Shown: positions 17,561 to 36,482, counted from the first letter of the stretch. The stretch is DNA of 64,000 nt from Deltaproteobacteria bacterium (GCA_016874755.1 VGTH01000009.1:68933-132932), one strand, 5' to 3'. Made by a program: numbers and translations. Notes: generated by a model from the sequence alone, not told the origin.

Positions 17561-17755
17561 CTATCCTTTTAGCGCCATCTGTCGCAAAATCGTTTCGACG
17601 CGAGCCAGATCCCGCTTGGTCTGGCGCAACACCATTGGATTTTCCAGCCGGCTGGTAGCGCGCTTCAACTTTAGATGGCCAATCTCTTCGCGCAGTTCGG
17701 TGCGCTTCTGACTCAATTCGTCGGCGCTCATGGCGCGCAAATCTTTAGCTTCCAT
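17561..17755 (-). CDS. rpmC: 50S ribosomal protein L29
   Basis: L29 (64 residues) is a helical hairpin at the tunnel exit where chaperones and SRP dock. The family pattern is [20 protein letters not shown] followed by RRDLAR-type sequence (here [13 protein letters not shown]). Its start overlaps the rplP stop by 11 bases. Confidence 0.96.
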   Translation of the reverse strand: MEAKDLRAMSADELSQKRTELREEIGHLKLKRATSRLENPMVLRQTKRDLARVETILRQMALKG

Positions 17756-18170
17756 GAACCTGCGCTCTCCGTTCTACCACCGTTGTCGGGATGGACAATT
17801 TGTGCGAGGCCAGACGAAAAGCCTCGCGCGCGAGCGCCCCTTCGACGCCTTCCATTTCGAACAGGATGCGCCCAGGCTGCACCACCGCCACCCACATTTC
17901 CGGCGCGCCTTTGCCTTTTCCCATGCGGGTTTCCAGCGGTTTTTTGGTCAACGGCTTATCGGGAAAAATACGAATCCAAACTTTGCCGCCGCGCTTCAAG
18001 TAACGAGTTAACGCCACGCGCGCCGCCTCTATCTCGCGCGCGCTCATCCAGCCGCGGCCCATGGCCTTGAGCCCGAAATCGCCAAACGCCAAGGTCGAGC
18101 CACGCTGCGCCGAGCCCCGGCGCCGCCCCTTCTGCAATTTTCGGTACTTTACTTTTTTTGGTTCGAGCAT
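17745..18170 (-). CDS. rplP: 50S ribosomal protein L16
   Basis: L16 (141 residues) organises the A site of the 50S subunit. The N-terminal [20 protein letters not shown] and the region [20 protein letters not shown] with [12 protein letters not shown] are conserved. It lies between rpsC and rpmC. Confidence 0.98.
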   Translation of the reverse strand: MLEPKKVKYRKLQKGRRRGSAQRGSTLAFGDFGLKAMGRGWMSAREIEAARVALTRYLKRGGKVWIRIFPDKPLTKKPLETRMGKGKGAPEMWVAVVQPGRILFEMEGVEGALAREAFRLASHKLSIPTTVVERRAQVHGS

Positions 18171-18201
18171 GTTACTGGTCTTTTTGTTCGGTCAAACTAT
18201 C

Positions 18202-18864
18202 TCAGCCACCCAACATCGCTTTTTGCTGCTGTTCTTCTTCGGTCAACACTTCGCCGCGAAAGATCCAGGCTTTCACGCCAATGATGCCGTAGGTTGTGCG
18301 CGCTTCGGCAAAGCCATAGTTGACGTCGGCGCGCAGTGTGTGCAAGGGCACCCGCCCTTCGCGGTACCACTCCGTACGGGCGATTTCCGAGCCGCCCAAA
18401 CGGCCGGCGCATTGAATCTTGACGCCCTGCGCCCCCATGCGCATGGCGCGCGAGACGCTTTCTTTCATGGCGCGGCGAAAGGCCACGCGCCGCTCGAGCT
18501 GTAGCGCGACGTTCTCCGAGACCAATTGCGCATCCAGATCGGGGCGGCGCACTTCATGAATATTGATATACGTCTCACGGCGCGTCAGCTTGGTGATCTC
18601 TTCTTTGAGCTTTTCGATCTCGGCGCCCTTTTTGCCGATGACGATTCCCGGCCGAGCCGTATGAATATTGATCTTCGCTTTGTTCGCCGCCCGCTCGATT
18701 TCAATCTTCGAGATGCCGGCGTGATAGAGCCGCTTTTTCAAAAACTTCTTAACGTCAAAATCTTCATGCAAGAGCTTCGGATAATCGCCGCGCGCAAACC
18801 ACTTGGAGTCCCAGGTTTCGATCACCCCGAGGCGAAAAACTTTCGGATGCGTTTTTTGACCCAT
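18202..18864 (-). CDS. rpsC: 30S ribosomal protein S3
   Basis: S3 (220 residues) lines the mRNA entry channel. It starts [20 protein letters not shown]. The KH domain shows [20 protein letters not shown], and the C-terminal domain shows [20 protein letters not shown]. It follows rplV closely, with 6 bases between the genes. Confidence 0.98.
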   Translation of the reverse strand: MGQKTHPKVFRLGVIETWDSKWFARGDYPKLLHEDFDVKKFLKKRLYHAGISKIEIERAANKAKINIHTARPGIVIGKKGAEIEKLKEEITKLTRRETYINIHEVRRPDLDAQLVSENVALQLERRVAFRRAMKESVSRAMRMGAQGVKIQCAGRLGGSEIARTEWYREGRVPLHTLRADVNYGFAEARTTYGIIGVKAWIFRGEVLTEEEQQQKAMLGG

Positions 18865-18870
18865 CAGGCC

Positions 18871-19215
18871 TTAACTCCTCTCGCTGGCTTCGTCGAGGAC
18901 GATCGTCACGTGGCTCAGGCGCTTACGAATTTTAGTAGCCCGCCCCTGCGCCCGCGGCATAAAACGCTTCCACATGCCGGCGCCGTCCACCGTGGCGCGC
19001 TTGACATAGAGCCGATCGACATCGACGCTCTGGGTGCTCTCCGCATTGGCGACCGCCGTGCGCAGCGTCTTGGTGATCACCCCGGCTGAGCGCTTGGGCA
19101 CGAACTTGAGAATGTTGAGCGCTTCTTCGACGCCCTTGCCGCGAATCTGATCGATCACCAAGCGCATTTTTTGCGGCGAGATCCGGACAAATTTAGTAAC
19201 TGCGCGCGTTTCCAT
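18871..19215 (-). CDS. rplV: 50S ribosomal protein L22
   Basis: L22 (114 residues) lines the exit tunnel with a long beta hairpin, the site of some macrolide-resistance changes. The motifs are VRISPQKMRLVIDQIRGKGV and the hairpin MWKRFMPRAQGRATKIRKRL. No insertion is seen in the hairpin tip. It lies between rpsS and rpsC. Confidence 0.97.
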   Translation of the reverse strand: METRAVTKFVRISPQKMRLVIDQIRGKGVEEALNILKFVPKRSAGVITKTLRTAVANAESTQSVDVDRLYVKRATVDGAGMWKRFMPRAQGRATKIRKRLSHVTIVLDEASERS

Positions 19216-19254
19216 AAAAAGATCTACAAATCAGCGAACCAGACCCTAACACAC

Positions 19255-19584
19255 TTACGACTTGGCGGGCGCCGCCCCCGGCGCCGCCCGCGGCGCTCCT
19301 GAAGTCTCCTTGGCTTCGGACTTCCGATCGCCCGAATGGGCATAAAATGTTCGGGTCGGCGAAAACTCGCCAAGCTTGTGGCCCACCATGTTTTCCGAAA
19401 CAAAAACGGGAATGAATTTTCTACCGTTGTGCACTCCGATGGTATGACCCACCATGTCCGGAGTGATCGTCGAGCGGCGCGACCAGGTGCGCACCACCTG
19501 TTTCTGCCGTGACTGATTCATCGCGGCGATCTTTTTTACCAGGTGCTCGTCAATGAAAGGGCCTTTTTTTACCGAACGCGCCAT
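19255..19584 (-). CDS. rpsS: 30S ribosomal protein S19
   Basis: S19 (109 residues) forms the head of the 30S subunit with S13. The core [20 protein letters not shown] and [20 protein letters not shown] are standard. The C-terminus has an unusual Ala/Pro/Gly-rich extension of about 15 residues ([13 protein letters not shown]), where the family normally ends near residue 93. It starts 2 bases after rplB. Confidence 0.97.
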   Translation of the reverse strand: MARSVKKGPFIDEHLVKKIAAMNQSRQKQVVRTWSRRSTITPDMVGHTIGVHNGRKFIPVFVSENMVGHKLGEFSPTRTFYAHSGDRKSEAKETSGAPRAAPGAAPAKS

Positions 19585-19586
19585 GA

Positions 19587-20414
19587 CTACTTAGCCTTCC
19601 TTCCCTTGACGATATACTTGTCGGATTGATGATTTTTGCGCGTCTTGTAGCCTTTGGTGGGCTTGCCCCAAGGCGTCATCGGATGATTGCCCTTAGACCG
19701 CCCCTCACCACCGCCATGGGGATGATCGACCGGGTTCTTCGCTATACCGCGAGTGGCGCCGCGAAATCCCAACCAGCGCATCCGACCGGCCTTGCCCATG
19801 GAGACGTTTTCTTGATCCAAGTTACCGAGTTGGCCAATGCTGGCGCGGCACTCGGCCAAGACGTTGCGCAGCTCCCCCGACGGCAGCTTGAGGAGCGCGT
19901 AGGAGCCCTCTTTCGCCATCAATTGCGCGCCCGAGCCGGCACTGCGCACCAACTGCCCGCCCTTGCCGATCTTGAGCTCGACGTTGTGCACGACCGTGCC
20001 AACCGGGATAAACTTTAGCGGCAAGGAATTACCCGGTTGAATGTCGATGTTATCATCGCCGGCGATCACCGAAGCTCCCACTTGGAGCTTTTCCGGCGCC
20101 AGAATGTAGCGCCGCTCACCGTCGGCGTAGCACAACAGCGCGATGCGCGCCGTGCGGTTGGGATCGTATTCGATCGCTTCAACTTTCGCCGGGATATTTT
20201 TTTTATTGCGCTTGAAATCGATCAACCGGTACAAACGCTTGTGGCCGCCGCCGCGATGATGCGCCGTCACGCGGCCGGTGTTGCTGCGGCCGCCGCTGCG
20301 CCTAAGCGCCTCGCTTAGCCCCTTCTCCGGACGCTTGGGCGTAATTTCATCGAACGTCAGCCCGGTGCGAAAACGCATGCCTGCGGAAGTGGGCCTATAA
20401 GTCTTGATTGCCAT
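19587..20414 (-). CDS. rplB: 50S ribosomal protein L2
   Basis: L2 (275 residues) is needed for peptidyl transfer and subunit association. The motifs [20 protein letters not shown] and the active C-terminal block [20 protein letters not shown], which holds the functionally important histidine, are present. It lies between rplW and rpsS. Confidence 0.98.
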   Translation of the reverse strand: MAIKTYRPTSAGMRFRTGLTFDEITPKRPEKGLSEALRRSGGRSNTGRVTAHHRGGGHKRLYRLIDFKRNKKNIPAKVEAIEYDPNRTARIALLCYADGERRYILAPEKLQVGASVIAGDDNIDIQPGNSLPLKFIPVGTVVHNVELKIGKGGQLVRSAGSGAQLMAKEGSYALLKLPSGELRNVLAECRASIGQLGNLDQENVSMGKAGRMRWLGFRGATRGIAKNPVDHPHGGGEGRSKGNHPMTPWGKPTKGYKTRKNHQSDKYIVKGRKAK

Positions 20415-20427
20415 GATTTAGCTCTCT

Positions 20428-20718
20428 CTACGCGCCGCCAAAAAAATCGATGCGATCGCCTTCTTTGAGCGTTACGTAGGCCTTTTTCCATTGCGAACGC
20501 CGCCCCATGCTGCGGCCGATGCGGCGGACTTTGCCGAGATAGCGGGCCAAGCGAACTTTTTCCACTTTCACTTTGAATAGCGCTTCGACGGCCTTTTTGA
20601 CTTCGATCTTGTTCGCGTCAGGCTTGACCTTGAACAAGACCTGATTGGTCGTCTCGGCCAAGAGCGAACCCTTTTCCGAGATCAAAGGCGCTTGAATAAC
20701 GTCCTGTGGCCCCTTCAT
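20428..20718 (-). CDS. rplW: 50S ribosomal protein L23
   Basis: L23 (96 residues) is at the tunnel exit and is the main docking site for trigger factor (tig, at 47817) and SRP. The motifs VIQAPLISEKGSLLAETTNQ and FKVKVEKVRLARYLGKVRR are conserved. It overlaps the rplD stop by 4 bases. Confidence 0.97.
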   Translation of the reverse strand: MKGPQDVIQAPLISEKGSLLAETTNQVLFKVKPDANKIEVKKAVEALFKVKVEKVRLARYLGKVRRIGRSMGRRSQWKKAYVTLKEGDRIDFFGGA

Positions 20719-21311
20719 GCCGCCAACCTCTCTTCGAGCGCCTTGAGCGCTGCTTCGGTCAAAATCAAGTGCTCATAGCGCATCAGATCGTAAACATTCA
20801 AGCCCGCAACGCGCAGCACCTTGACCTTGGGCAAGTTGCGCGCGGAGCGCTCGACTTTGTCGTCCGCCCGATCGATCACGATCAATGCAGACTTGATCTC
20901 CAGATCGGCGAGCGCCTTGGCCATGATCTTGGTCTTCGGCTGCTCCGGTTCGAGTTTGTCGACGACGATCAACTTACCGTCCTGTTTCTTGAGACTGAGC
21001 GCCGAGAGCAGAGCTTCTTTGCGCGCCGAGCGCGGCATACGATAGGAATAATCGCGCGGCGTCGGACCGAAAACCGTGCCGCCACCGACCCAGATCGGTG
21101 AGCGAATGCTGCCGGAACGGGCGCGGCCGGTGCCCTTCTGTTTCCATGGCTTCTTGCCGCCGCCGCTGACAAAGCCTTTGGACTTGGTCGCAGCCGTTCC
21201 AGCCCGGCGGTTGGCCAACTGCATGACCACTGCCTGGTGCAACAGCGAAGGCCGAGTTTTGACACCGAAAATAGCTGGATTCAGGTTTGGCTCGATCTTA
21301 CGAAGTTCCAT
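20715..21311 (-). CDS. rplD: 50S ribosomal protein L4
   Basis: L4 (198 residues) reaches into the exit tunnel and in some bacteria represses the S10 operon. The loop KPWKQKGTGRARSGSIRSPI, GGGTVFGPTPRDYSYRMPR and a C-terminal helical part are present. It lies between rplC and rplW. Confidence 0.97.
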   Translation of the reverse strand: MELRKIEPNLNPAIFGVKTRPSLLHQAVVMQLANRRAGTAATKSKGFVSGGGKKPWKQKGTGRARSGSIRSPIWVGGGTVFGPTPRDYSYRMPRSARKEALLSALSLKKQDGKLIVVDKLEPEQPKTKIMAKALADLEIKSALIVIDRADDKVERSARNLPKVKVLRVAGLNVYDLMRYEHLILTEAALKALEERLAA

Positions 21312-21316
21312 GGCTC

Positions 21317-21961
21317 TTAACCTTTGACAGCGCGGCGCAGAATCACCACACCCTGCTTCACGCCCGGGACCGCGCCTCTAATCAACATGAGATTTTGTTC
21401 GGCGCGCACATCGACGACTTCAAGGTTCTGCGTTGAAACTTGCTCATCGCCCCAATGGCCGGCCATCTTTTTGCCTTTGCGCACACGACCCGGGTAGGAA
21501 CGGTTGCCGATCGAACCACCGTGGCGGAAGTATTCGTGCGTGCCATGGGAACCGGGGAAACCGGCAAAGGACCAGCGTTTGATAACCCCAGCGTAACCGT
21601 GGCCTTTAGAAGTTCCGGCGACATCGATGAAGTCGCCCGCCTTGAACAGATCGGCCACCTTAATCTCCTGGCCGACAGAGTAATGCGAGACATCGTCAAG
21701 GCGAAACTCGCGCAGCACCGCAAACGCCCCCTTGCCAGCTTTCGCCATGTGGCCTTGCATCGCTTTGTTGACGCGTTGGTTTTTTTTCTCGCCAAAGCCC
21801 ACCTGCACGGCGTTGTAACCGTCGGTGGCGGCTTCCTTCTTCTGCACTACCACACAGGGACCGGCTTCGATCACGGTAACCGGGATAATGTTACCCTCCG
21901 CATTGTAGTACTGCGTCATGCCAACTTTTCTGCCGATGAGCCCGTTCATAGTGATATCCAA
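21317..21961 (-). CDS. rplC: 50S ribosomal protein L3
   Basis: L3 (up to 214 residues) reaches the peptidyl transferase centre. GLIGRKVGMTQYYNAEGN opens the domain, and FAGFPGSHGTHEYFRHGGS with GHWGDEQVSTQNL is the family signature region. The start is ambiguous: TTG at 21961 gives 214 residues, and ATG at 21949 gives 210 residues starting MNGLIGRKVGM. The ATG is more typical. Confidence 0.95.
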   Translation of the reverse strand: MDITMNGLIGRKVGMTQYYNAEGNIIPVTVIEAGPCVVVQKKEAATDGYNAVQVGFGEKKNQRVNKAMQGHMAKAGKGAFAVLREFRLDDVSHYSVGQEIKVADLFKAGDFIDVAGTSKGHGYAGVIKRWSFAGFPGSHGTHEYFRHGGSIGNRSYPGRVRKGKKMAGHWGDEQVSTQNLEVVDVRAEQNLMLIRGAVPGVKQGVVILRRAVKG

Positions 21962-21985
21962 TTATCTCGCTGCTCCGACGCCTTG

Positions 21986-22294
21986 CTACTGGAGCTTAAT
22001 TTCCACATCGACGCCGGCGGCAATGTCGAGCTTGCCCAACGCGTCGACGGTCTGCTGCGTCGGTTCTAAAATATCGAGCAAACGTTTGTGCGTCCGGATC
22101 TCGTATTGATCGCGCGATTTTTTATCGACATGGGGCGAACGGTTCACGGTGAAACGCTCGATGCGCGTCGGCAAAGGAATCGGCCCCGCCACCCTGCCTC
22201 CCGTGCGACGCACCGTCTCGACGATCTCACCCACCGATTGGTCGAGCACGCGGTGGTCGTAAGCCTTTAACCGAATCCGAATCTTTTCGTTCAT
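21986..22294 (-). CDS. rpsJ: 30S ribosomal protein S10
   Basis: S10 (102 residues) functions in the ribosome and, as NusE, in transcription antitermination. It begins [20 protein letters not shown] and has [20 protein letters not shown]. Its start overlaps the fusA stop by 4 bases, so the S10 genes directly continue the str operon with no tuf gene between. Confidence 0.98.
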   Translation of the reverse strand: MNEKIRIRLKAYDHRVLDQSVGEIVETVRRTGGRVAGPIPLPTRIERFTVNRSPHVDKKSRDQYEIRTHKRLLDILEPTQQTVDALGKLDIAAGVDVEIKLQ

Positions 22295-24387
22295 ACCTTG
22301 TCATCCGACTTGCCAGTGAACTTGGCAACAATTCCTTCGGCCACCGCCGCAGGCACTGGTTCGTAGTGAGAAAATTGCATGGTGTAAGTTGCGCGCCCTT
22401 GGGTCATCGAGCGCAGATCGGTCGCATAGCCAAACATCTGCGCCAGGGGCACGCGGGCGTCGATCGCCTGCGCCGCCGGCCGGGTATCCATCCCCAACAC
22501 TTTGCCGCGCCGCGAATTGAGATCGCCGATCACGTCGCCCATGAAGTCCTCGGGAACCACGACTTCAACGGACATGATCGGTTCCAAAAGCACTGGGCTT
22601 GCTTTGCGGCAGGCTTCTTTGAAAGCCATCGAGCCGGCGATCTTAAAAGCGATTTCCGATGAATCGACGTCGTGATAGCTGCCGTCGAACAATGTCACTT
22701 TGACATCGACCACCGGGTAACCGGCCAATGTGCCATTGTCGGTGGCTTCTTTGATGCCTTTTTCAACGGCCGGAATGTATTCGCGCGGGATGGAGCCGCC
22801 CTTGATGGCATCGACAAACTCGAAGCCTTTGCCGGCTTCTTGCGGTTCGAGCTTAATCCAAACGTCGCCGTATTGACCGCGACCACCGGTCTGGCGCACG
22901 AAGCGGCCCTGTTGTTCCACTGCTCTGCGAACTGTTTCACGATACGCAACCTGCGGCTTGCCGACGTTGGCGCCGACGTTGAATTCGCGCAGCAACCGAT
23001 CGACGATGATTTCCAAGTGCAGCTCACCCATGCCGGAAATAATCGTCTGACCGGTTTCTTCATCGGTGCGCACTTTGAACGACGGATCTTCGGTGGCTAG
23101 CTTCTGCAGCGAAAGACCCAATTTTTCTTGATCAGCTTTGCTTTTGGGCTCGATGGCGATGGAAATAACCGGATCGGGAAAATCGATGGACTCAAGAATA
23201 ATCGGCTCCTCTTCGTCGCACAGAGTGTCGCCGGTCGTCGCCGTCTTCAGACCGACCGCCGCCGCGATATCGCCGGCGTAGACTTCCTTGATCTCTTCAC
23301 GCTTGTTGGCGTGCATCTTTAGCAGCCGGCCGATGCGCTCCCGCCTGCCTTTGGTCGAGTTGTAAATGCTTGCGCCGGAGTTGAGCGACCCGGAATAGAC
23401 CCGGAAGAAACTCAAAGTTCCCACGAAGGGATCGGTCATGATTTTGAAAGCAAGAGCGGAAAAAGGCGCATCATCTTTGGCCGGGCGATTCTCGTCGGCT
23501 TGGGAATCGGGATTGACGCCCTTAATCGGCGGGATATCCACCGGCGAGGGCAGGTATTCAACCACCGCATCGAGCATGGGCTGAACGCCCTTGTTGCGGA
23601 AAGCCGAGCCGCAGACAATCGGCACTATTTTCAACGACAGGGTGCCGGCGCGCAGCGCGCTGCGCAGCTCCTCTTCGCCGACCGGCTTGCCCTCGAGATA
23701 CTTTTCCATAATCGCTTCGTCGCAGTCAGCGGCCGCTTCCAAGAGCTTTTCGCGATATTCGTCGGCCTGGGCCTTGATGTCGGCTGGAACCGCCTCTTCA
23801 TGAAATTTTGCGCCCAGACTTTCTTCTTCCCAGACAACTGCTTTCATCTTCACTAAGTCGACGAGGCCGACGAACTTGTCTTCCGCGCCGATGGGCAACT
23901 GCAACACCGCCGGACGGGCGCCCAAGCGGTCCTTGATCATGTTGACGACACGATAAAAGTCGGCGCCGAGCCGATCCATCTTGTTGATGAATGCCAAACG
24001 CGGCACGCCGTACTTGTCCGCCTGGCGCCAGACGGTTTCGGTCTGCGGCTCAACGCCACCGACCGAGCAGAAAACCGCAACCGCGCCGTCAAGCACGCGC
24101 AAGGAGCGCTCTACTTCGATGGTAAAATCCACGTGACCCGGCGTATCGATGATGTTGACCCGGTGGTCGCGCCAAAAGCAGGTGGTCGCCGCCGAAGTGA
24201 TAGTAATGCCGCGCTCCTGCTCCTGGACCATCCAGTCCATGGTCGCAGTGCCTTCATGCACTTCACCGATCTTGTAGTTGATCCCGGTGTAGTACAGGAT
24301 CCGCTCGGTGGTCGTAGTTTTGCCCGCATCGATGTGCGCCATGATGCCGATATTGCGGGTCTTCTCTAATGCTACGGTTCGCGCCAT
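22291..24387 (-). CDS. fusA: Translation elongation factor G
   Basis: EF-G (698 residues) is the GTPase that drives ribosomal translocation. The GTP-binding motifs are the P-loop AHIDAGKTT (residues 17-25), DTPGHVDF and NKMD. The domain IV/V blocks [14 protein letters not shown] and the C-terminal [19 protein letters not shown] are typical. A strong intrinsic terminator lies between it and rpsG just upstream, so its expression may be partly uncoupled from rpsL-rpsG. Confidence 0.98.
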   Translation of the reverse strand: MARTVALEKTRNIGIMAHIDAGKTTTTERILYYTGINYKIGEVHEGTATMDWMVQEQERGITITSAATTCFWRDHRVNIIDTPGHVDFTIEVERSLRVLDGAVAVFCSVGGVEPQTETVWRQADKYGVPRLAFINKMDRLGADFYRVVNMIKDRLGARPAVLQLPIGAEDKFVGLVDLVKMKAVVWEEESLGAKFHEEAVPADIKAQADEYREKLLEAAADCDEAIMEKYLEGKPVGEEELRSALRAGTLSLKIVPIVCGSAFRNKGVQPMLDAVVEYLPSPVDIPPIKGVNPDSQADENRPAKDDAPFSALAFKIMTDPFVGTLSFFRVYSGSLNSGASIYNSTKGRRERIGRLLKMHANKREEIKEVYAGDIAAAVGLKTATTGDTLCDEEEPIILESIDFPDPVISIAIEPKSKADQEKLGLSLQKLATEDPSFKVRTDEETGQTIISGMGELHLEIIVDRLLREFNVGANVGKPQVAYRETVRRAVEQQGRFVRQTGGRGQYGDVWIKLEPQEAGKGFEFVDAIKGGSIPREYIPAVEKGIKEATDNGTLAGYPVVDVKVTLFDGSYHDVDSSEIAFKIAGSMAFKEACRKASPVLLEPIMSVEVVVPEDFMGDVIGDLNSRRGKVLGMDTRPAAQAIDARVPLAQMFGYATDLRSMTQGRATYTMQFSHYEPVPAAVAEGIVAKFTGKSDDKV

Positions 24388-24405
24388 ATACTCTGCGTTG
24401 AACGG

Positions 24406-24434
24406 AAAAAAAGGAGGCGGTGAACGCCTCCTTT
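24406..24434 (-). terminator. Intrinsic terminator between rpsG and fusA
   Basis: On the minus strand AAAGGAGGCG pairs perfectly with CGCCTCCTTT (24425-24434 with 24410-24419) around a 5-base loop, and the T-run continues for four more bases. It stands inside the str operon, after rpsG and before fusA, and probably acts as a partial terminator. Confidence 0.8.
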
Positions 24435-24459
24435 ATAGAAAACCTAAAATACTAGACGG

Positions 24460-24930
24460 CTACCAACGATAATGGGCAAAGGCCCGGTTGGCTTCCGCCA
24501 TCCGGTGAGTATCGTCTTTTTTCTTGATCGCGGTTCCCCGATTATTCGCCGCGTCAATCAACTCGGCCGCTAACTTTTCTTCCATTGACTTTTCCGCCCG
24601 CTCACGGGCAGCGTCGATCAGCCAGCGCATGCTCAGCGACAACCGGCGCTGCGGCCGGACTTCGACGGGCACTTGATAGGTCGCGCCGCCGACGCGCCGA
24701 GAGCGCACTTCGACGGTGGGTCGCGTGTTGTCCAGCGCCCGTTTAAAAATCCCCAGGGAGTCCTCTTTGGTTTTCGCCGTCACAATATCGAGCGAACGAT
24801 ACAGAATAGACTCGGCAACGCTCTTCTTGCCCCGATTCATAATAGTGTTGACAAACTTAGCAACGAGCTTGTCCCCATACTTTGGGTCGGGCAGAATCTC
24901 TCGCTTCTTGACTTCACCTTTGCGCGGCAT
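24460..24930 (-). CDS. rpsG: 30S ribosomal protein S7
   Basis: S7 (156 residues) organises the 30S head and lies near the E site. It begins [20 protein letters not shown] and ends [14 protein letters not shown], a full-length protein. The open frame extends 33 codons upstream into rpsL, but the ATG at 24930, 1 base after the rpsL stop, is the family start. Confidence 0.97.
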   Translation of the reverse strand: MPRKGEVKKREILPDPKYGDKLVAKFVNTIMNRGKKSVAESILYRSLDIVTAKTKEDSLGIFKRALDNTRPTVEVRSRRVGGATYQVPVEVRPQRRLSLSMRWLIDAARERAEKSMEEKLAAELIDAANNRGTAIKKKDDTHRMAEANRAFAHYRW

Positions 24931-24931
24931 G

Positions 24932-25303
24932 TTACTTCGGCCTCTTGGCGCCGTACTTCGAACGGCCCTGGCGGCGGTCTTGCACGCCGATGGAATCCAA
25001 TGTTCCGCGGATGATGTGATAGCGCACACCCGGCAAGTCCTTCACACGGCCACCGCGGATCAGCACCACTGAGTGTTCTTGCAAGTTATGCCCGACGCCG
25101 GGAATGTAAGAAGTCACTTCGATGCCGTTGGTTAACCGCACGCGGGCCACTTTGCGTAGCGCTGAGTTTGGCTTTTTAGGCGTCGAGGTATAGACGCGCG
25201 TGCAAACACCGCGCTTCTGCGGGCAGTTTTGCAGCGCCGGCGCAGTGTTCTTGCGCCGCTGTTTCTCCCGACTTTCTCGAATCAACTGATTAATCGTAGG
25301 CAT
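24932..25303 (-). CDS. rpsL: 30S ribosomal protein S12
   Basis: S12 (123 residues) controls decoding accuracy. The segments [20 protein letters not shown] and [12 protein letters not shown] are present. Lysines stand at residues 43, 44 and 88, with proline at 91, the pattern of a streptomycin-sensitive ribosome. It is the first gene of the str operon and has its own promoter close upstream. Confidence 0.98.
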   Translation of the reverse strand: MPTINQLIRESREKQRRKNTAPALQNCPQKRGVCTRVYTSTPKKPNSALRKVARVRLTNGIEVTSYIPGVGHNLQEHSVVLIRGGRVKDLPGVRYHIIRGTLDSIGVQDRRQGRSKYGAKRPK

Positions 25304-25374
25304 AGAATCTCGCTGAACAACCCACTCCGCGATGCTCCTTTAGCTTACCAATATGCGTCGCTGGAAAATCCAAT

Positions 25375-25403
25375 TTACTAACAAAATAATCTCCACTTGT
25401 CAA
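25375..25403 (-). promoter_or_regulatory. Sigma-70-type promoter of the str operon
   Basis: On the minus strand TTGACA (25398-25403) is followed after exactly 17 bases by TAGTAA (25375-25380). It lies immediately downstream of the rpoC stop and about 72 bases before the rpsL start, so rpsL can be transcribed apart from rpoBC. Confidence 0.6.
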
Positions 25404-25408
25404 AGTGC

Positions 25409-29536
<4,128 letters not shown>

Positions 29537-29564
29537 TTAAGGCTTACCTCCGGTTAGGGGTTAC

Positions 29565-33668
<4,104 letters not shown>

Positions 33669-33744
33669 GCGTGCTCCTCTCTCGCACTAGCGGTTGTTAA
33701 TCCAACTTTGAATTCTCAAAGGGAAAACCTCCAGCGCCAGAGAC

Positions 33745-34128
33745 CTACTTGATTTCGACCTTCGCTCCCTCGGCTTCCAATTTTTGCTTGATGGTATCGG
33801 CTTCGGCTTTTGGCACGCCTTCCTTGATCGGTTTGGGCGCGCCGTCGACCAAGTCCTTGGCCTCTTTGAGACCCAAGCCGGTGAGTTCGCGCACAACTTT
33901 GATGACCTGGATCTTCTTCTCACCGGCGCTGGCCAAGATCACGTTGAACTCGGTCTTCTCTTCCGCCGCCGCCGCTGCCGGCGCACCGCCGCCACCGGCC
34001 ACCATGGCCACCGGCGCCGCCGCGCTGACACCCAACTCTTCCTCAAGTTCTTTGACTAACGCCGCAGCGTCCATCAAGGTCATGTTCTTGATGAAATCTT
34101 TAACCTGTTCTCTCGATACGTCTGCCAT
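33745..34128 (-). CDS. rplL: 50S ribosomal protein L7/L12
   Basis: L7/L12 (127 residues) forms the flexible stalk that recruits translational GTPases. An N-terminal dimerisation part is followed by an Ala/Gly hinge (about 36-57) and the globular C-terminal domain ([20 protein letters not shown]). It lies between rplJ and rpoB as usual. Confidence 0.98.
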   Translation of the reverse strand: MADVSREQVKDFIKNMTLMDAAALVKELEEELGVSAAAPVAMVAGGGGAPAAAAAEEKTEFNVILASAGEKKIQVIKVVRELTGLGLKEAKDLVDGAPKPIKEGVPKAEADTIKQKLEAEGAKVEIK

Positions 34129-34163
34129 ATGTCCCCCTATTAAATTTCGCTTCCGTTAAAAAC

Positions 34164-34706
34164 TTAGCCTTCTTTGCCTTTGCGGACGGTTTCCAAAAGC
34201 CGGACAACGCGGGCGCCCGGTTCTTGAATCAAGCGCACCAATTGTGTCGCCGGCGCATTGATCAACGCCAAGAGCTTCGCCTGCAACTCCGGTTTGCTCG
34301 GCATTTGCGACAGCGCCTTGACGTTGGCGGCGTCCATGAACTGTCCCTCGAAGACCCCGCCCTTGATCGCAAGTTTGTCGGTGTCGTCAGCAAATTTGCA
34401 GAGCGCCTTCGACAGCACTACCGGGTCTTCATAGGCGAAAACCCAACCGTTGGGGCCTTCGAGCAACCGCTCCAACTGCCCGTACATGGTGTCTTTGAGC
34501 GCCCGGCGCACCAGGGTATTTTTGATCACCTGGTACTCGCCTTGCGCGCTACGAATCTCGCTGCGCAGCTTGGTCATCTGGGCTACCGAGAGGCCGCGAT
34601 ACTCGGTCACGATGGCCATTTTGGCCGCTTTCAAAGTCTTATGAATTTCCGCCACCGTTTCGGCCTTCTCACCGTGGCCGGCGCGGGCTACTTCCGTCTC
34701 TGCCAT
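34164..34706 (-). CDS. rplJ: 50S ribosomal protein L10
   Basis: L10 (180 residues) anchors L7/L12 to the 23S rRNA. The first 15 residues are a non-conserved extension. The core AKMAIVTEYRGLSVAQMTKL and LRSEIRSAQGEYQVIKNTL is standard, and the C-terminal helix that holds L12 dimers is present. In many bacteria the L10-L12 complex represses this operon; the leader here is short (33 bases after rplA). Confidence 0.97.
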   Translation of the reverse strand: MAETEVARAGHGEKAETVAEIHKTLKAAKMAIVTEYRGLSVAQMTKLRSEIRSAQGEYQVIKNTLVRRALKDTMYGQLERLLEGPNGWVFAYEDPVVLSKALCKFADDTDKLAIKGGVFEGQFMDAANVKALSQMPSKPELQAKLLALINAPATQLVRLIQEPGARVVRLLETVRKGKEG

Positions 34707-34739
34707 TGCATTCTCCTAAGTACTATTCCTGGGCGCCGG

Positions 34740-35441
34740 CTAGGCCGCCATGGCGCGGACTTGCGCCAAGTCTACTTTGATGCCTGGGCCCATAGTGGTC
34801 GACACGGTCACCGCACGCAAATAGTTACCCTTTGCAGAAGCTGGCTTGGCGCGCAGGATCGCGTGCAGCACCGCATCGGCATTGTCGACCAACTGCTCGG
34901 CGGCAAACGACGCCTTGCCGACTGGAACGTGGATAATGCCAGCCTTGTCAACGCGAAATTCTAGTTTGCCGGCCTTGATCTCTTTGACGGCTTTGCCGAT
35001 GTCCAAAGACACGGTGCCGGTTTTCGGGTTGGGCATGAGACCGCGCGGTCCGAGGATCTTGCCGATACGACCGACAGCCGCCATCATGTCAGGCGTTGCC
35101 ACCGCCTTATCGAAGTCGACCCAGCCTTCGCTAATTTTTTTGATCAGCTCATCGCTGCCAACGAAATCAGCGCCTGCATCCTGCGCTTCCTTTTCCTTTT
35201 CGCCCTTGGCAAAGGCAAGCACGCGAACCGTTTTACCCATGCCGTGCGGCAAACTAACGGTACCGCGAATGTTTTGGTCGGCTTGGCGCGGGTCCACTCC
35301 CAAGCGAATCGCCATCTCGACAGTTTCGTCAAACTTGGCCCGCGCAGTATCCTTGGCCAAACGCAAGCCGTCAGCTAACGCGTAACGGCTACTGCGATCA
35401 ACCTTCGCCAAAGACTCGCGATATTTCTTGCCATTGTTCAT
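34740..35441 (-). CDS. rplA: 50S ribosomal protein L1
   Basis: L1 (233 residues) moves deacylated tRNA at the E site. The signature [20 protein letters not shown] and the N-terminal [20 protein letters not shown] are present. It lies between rplK and rplJ. In other bacteria L1 represses the rplKA unit by binding its mRNA; no site was assigned here. Confidence 0.97.
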   Translation of the reverse strand: MNNGKKYRESLAKVDRSSRYALADGLRLAKDTARAKFDETVEMAIRLGVDPRQADQNIRGTVSLPHGMGKTVRVLAFAKGEKEKEAQDAGADFVGSDELIKKISEGWVDFDKAVATPDMMAAVGRIGKILGPRGLMPNPKTGTVSLDIGKAVKEIKAGKLEFRVDKAGIIHVPVGKASFAAEQLVDNADAVLHAILRAKPASAKGNYLRAVTVSTTMGPGIKVDLAQVRAMAA

Positions 35442-35487
35442 CGCTATTCCTCAAAGTGCTCGATTGGTTCTCAAACGGTGAAACCAG

Positions 35488-35913
35488 TTATCCTTCGACT
35501 TCCAGCCCCAAACTGCGCGCCGTTCCTTCGATGGACTTTTCTGCCGCCGCCAAATCCTTAGCCGTCAAGTCCTTCAGCTTCAGCTCAGCAATCTGACGAA
35601 TCTGCGCCCGGGTTACCTTGCCAACTTTGTTTTTCCCCGGAGCCGTGGAGCCCTTATCAAGCCCGACGGCTTTCTTTAACAGCACAGACGCCGGCGGAGT
35701 TTTCGTGACAAATGTAAAGGAACGATCGGCGTAGACGGTGATGATCACCGGTGTGACCATGCCCTGCTGCGCCTGCGTGGCTGCATTAAAAGCTTTGCAA
35801 AACTCCATGATGTTCACACCCCGCTGACCTAAAGCCGGCCCGACCGGTGGGCTCGGGTTCGCTTGTCCGGCAGGAATCTGCAGCTTAATTTCACCAATAA
35901 TTTTCTTGGCCAT
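35488..35913 (-). CDS. rplK: 50S ribosomal protein L11
   Basis: L11 (141 residues) forms the GTPase-associated region with 23S rRNA. The proline-rich N-terminal stretch [20 protein letters not shown] and the C-terminal [10 protein letters not shown] are conserved. It follows nusG by 20 bases. Confidence 0.98.
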   Translation of the reverse strand: MAKKIIGEIKLQIPAGQANPSPPVGPALGQRGVNIMEFCKAFNAATQAQQGMVTPVIITVYADRSFTFVTKTPPASVLLKKAVGLDKGSTAPGKNKVGKVTRAQIRQIAELKLKDLTAKDLAAAEKSIEGTARSLGLEVEG

Positions 35914-35933
35914 TTCTTTGAGTCCTTGAAAAG

Positions 35934-36464
35934 CTAATTCCGCTCCACCTGAACGAACTCCAGCTCCACCGGAGTCGCGCGGCCGAATATACTGATCAAC
36001 ACCCGGAGCTTGCCCTTGTCCGGTTTGACCTCTTCGACGACGCCGTTGAAATCGGCAAAGGGCCCGTCCACGACCTTGACGTTTTCACCCACCGAGAAAA
36101 GCACGCGCGGCTTGGGCTTGATCGCCCCCTCCTCCATGTGCTGGGTGATCGTCCGCACTTCTTCGTCGCTCACGGGCGCCGGCTGCGTCGTGCCGCCGAC
36201 AAACCCGGTGATCTTTGGGGTTTCCTTGACCACATGCCAGGTGTCATCGTTCAATTCCATCTGCACCAGGATATAGCCCGGGAAAAACTTTCGTGACGAG
36301 GTCTTCTTTTTCCCTTTGACCAGCTCGACGACCTTTTCGACCGGCACCAAGATTTCGCCGAATTGGTCCTGCTTGCCTAGAGTCCGAATGCGCTCCTCTA
36401 AGGCAGCTTTCGCTTTCTGTTCATAACCGGAAAAGGTATGAACGATGTACCATTGTTTCGCCAT
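35934..36464 (-). CDS. nusG: Transcription termination/antitermination factor NusG
   Basis: NusG (176 residues) links RNA polymerase to Rho or the ribosome. The NGN domain begins [20 protein letters not shown] and includes [13 protein letters not shown]. The C-terminal KOW domain shows [20 protein letters not shown]. It lies between secE and rplK in the standard order. Confidence 0.98.
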   Translation of the reverse strand: MAKQWYIVHTFSGYEQKAKAALEERIRTLGKQDQFGEILVPVEKVVELVKGKKKTSSRKFFPGYILVQMELNDDTWHVVKETPKITGFVGGTTQPAPVSDEEVRTITQHMEEGAIKPKPRVLFSVGENVKVVDGPFADFNGVVEEVKPDKGKLRVLISIFGRATPVELEFVQVERN

Positions 36465-36482
36465 ACGCGAGACTCTTCAGTG

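Noticed and set aside
24460-25029. A longer rpsG product
   Set aside because: The extension runs into rpsL on the same strand; the family N-terminus [12 protein letters not shown] starts at 24930.
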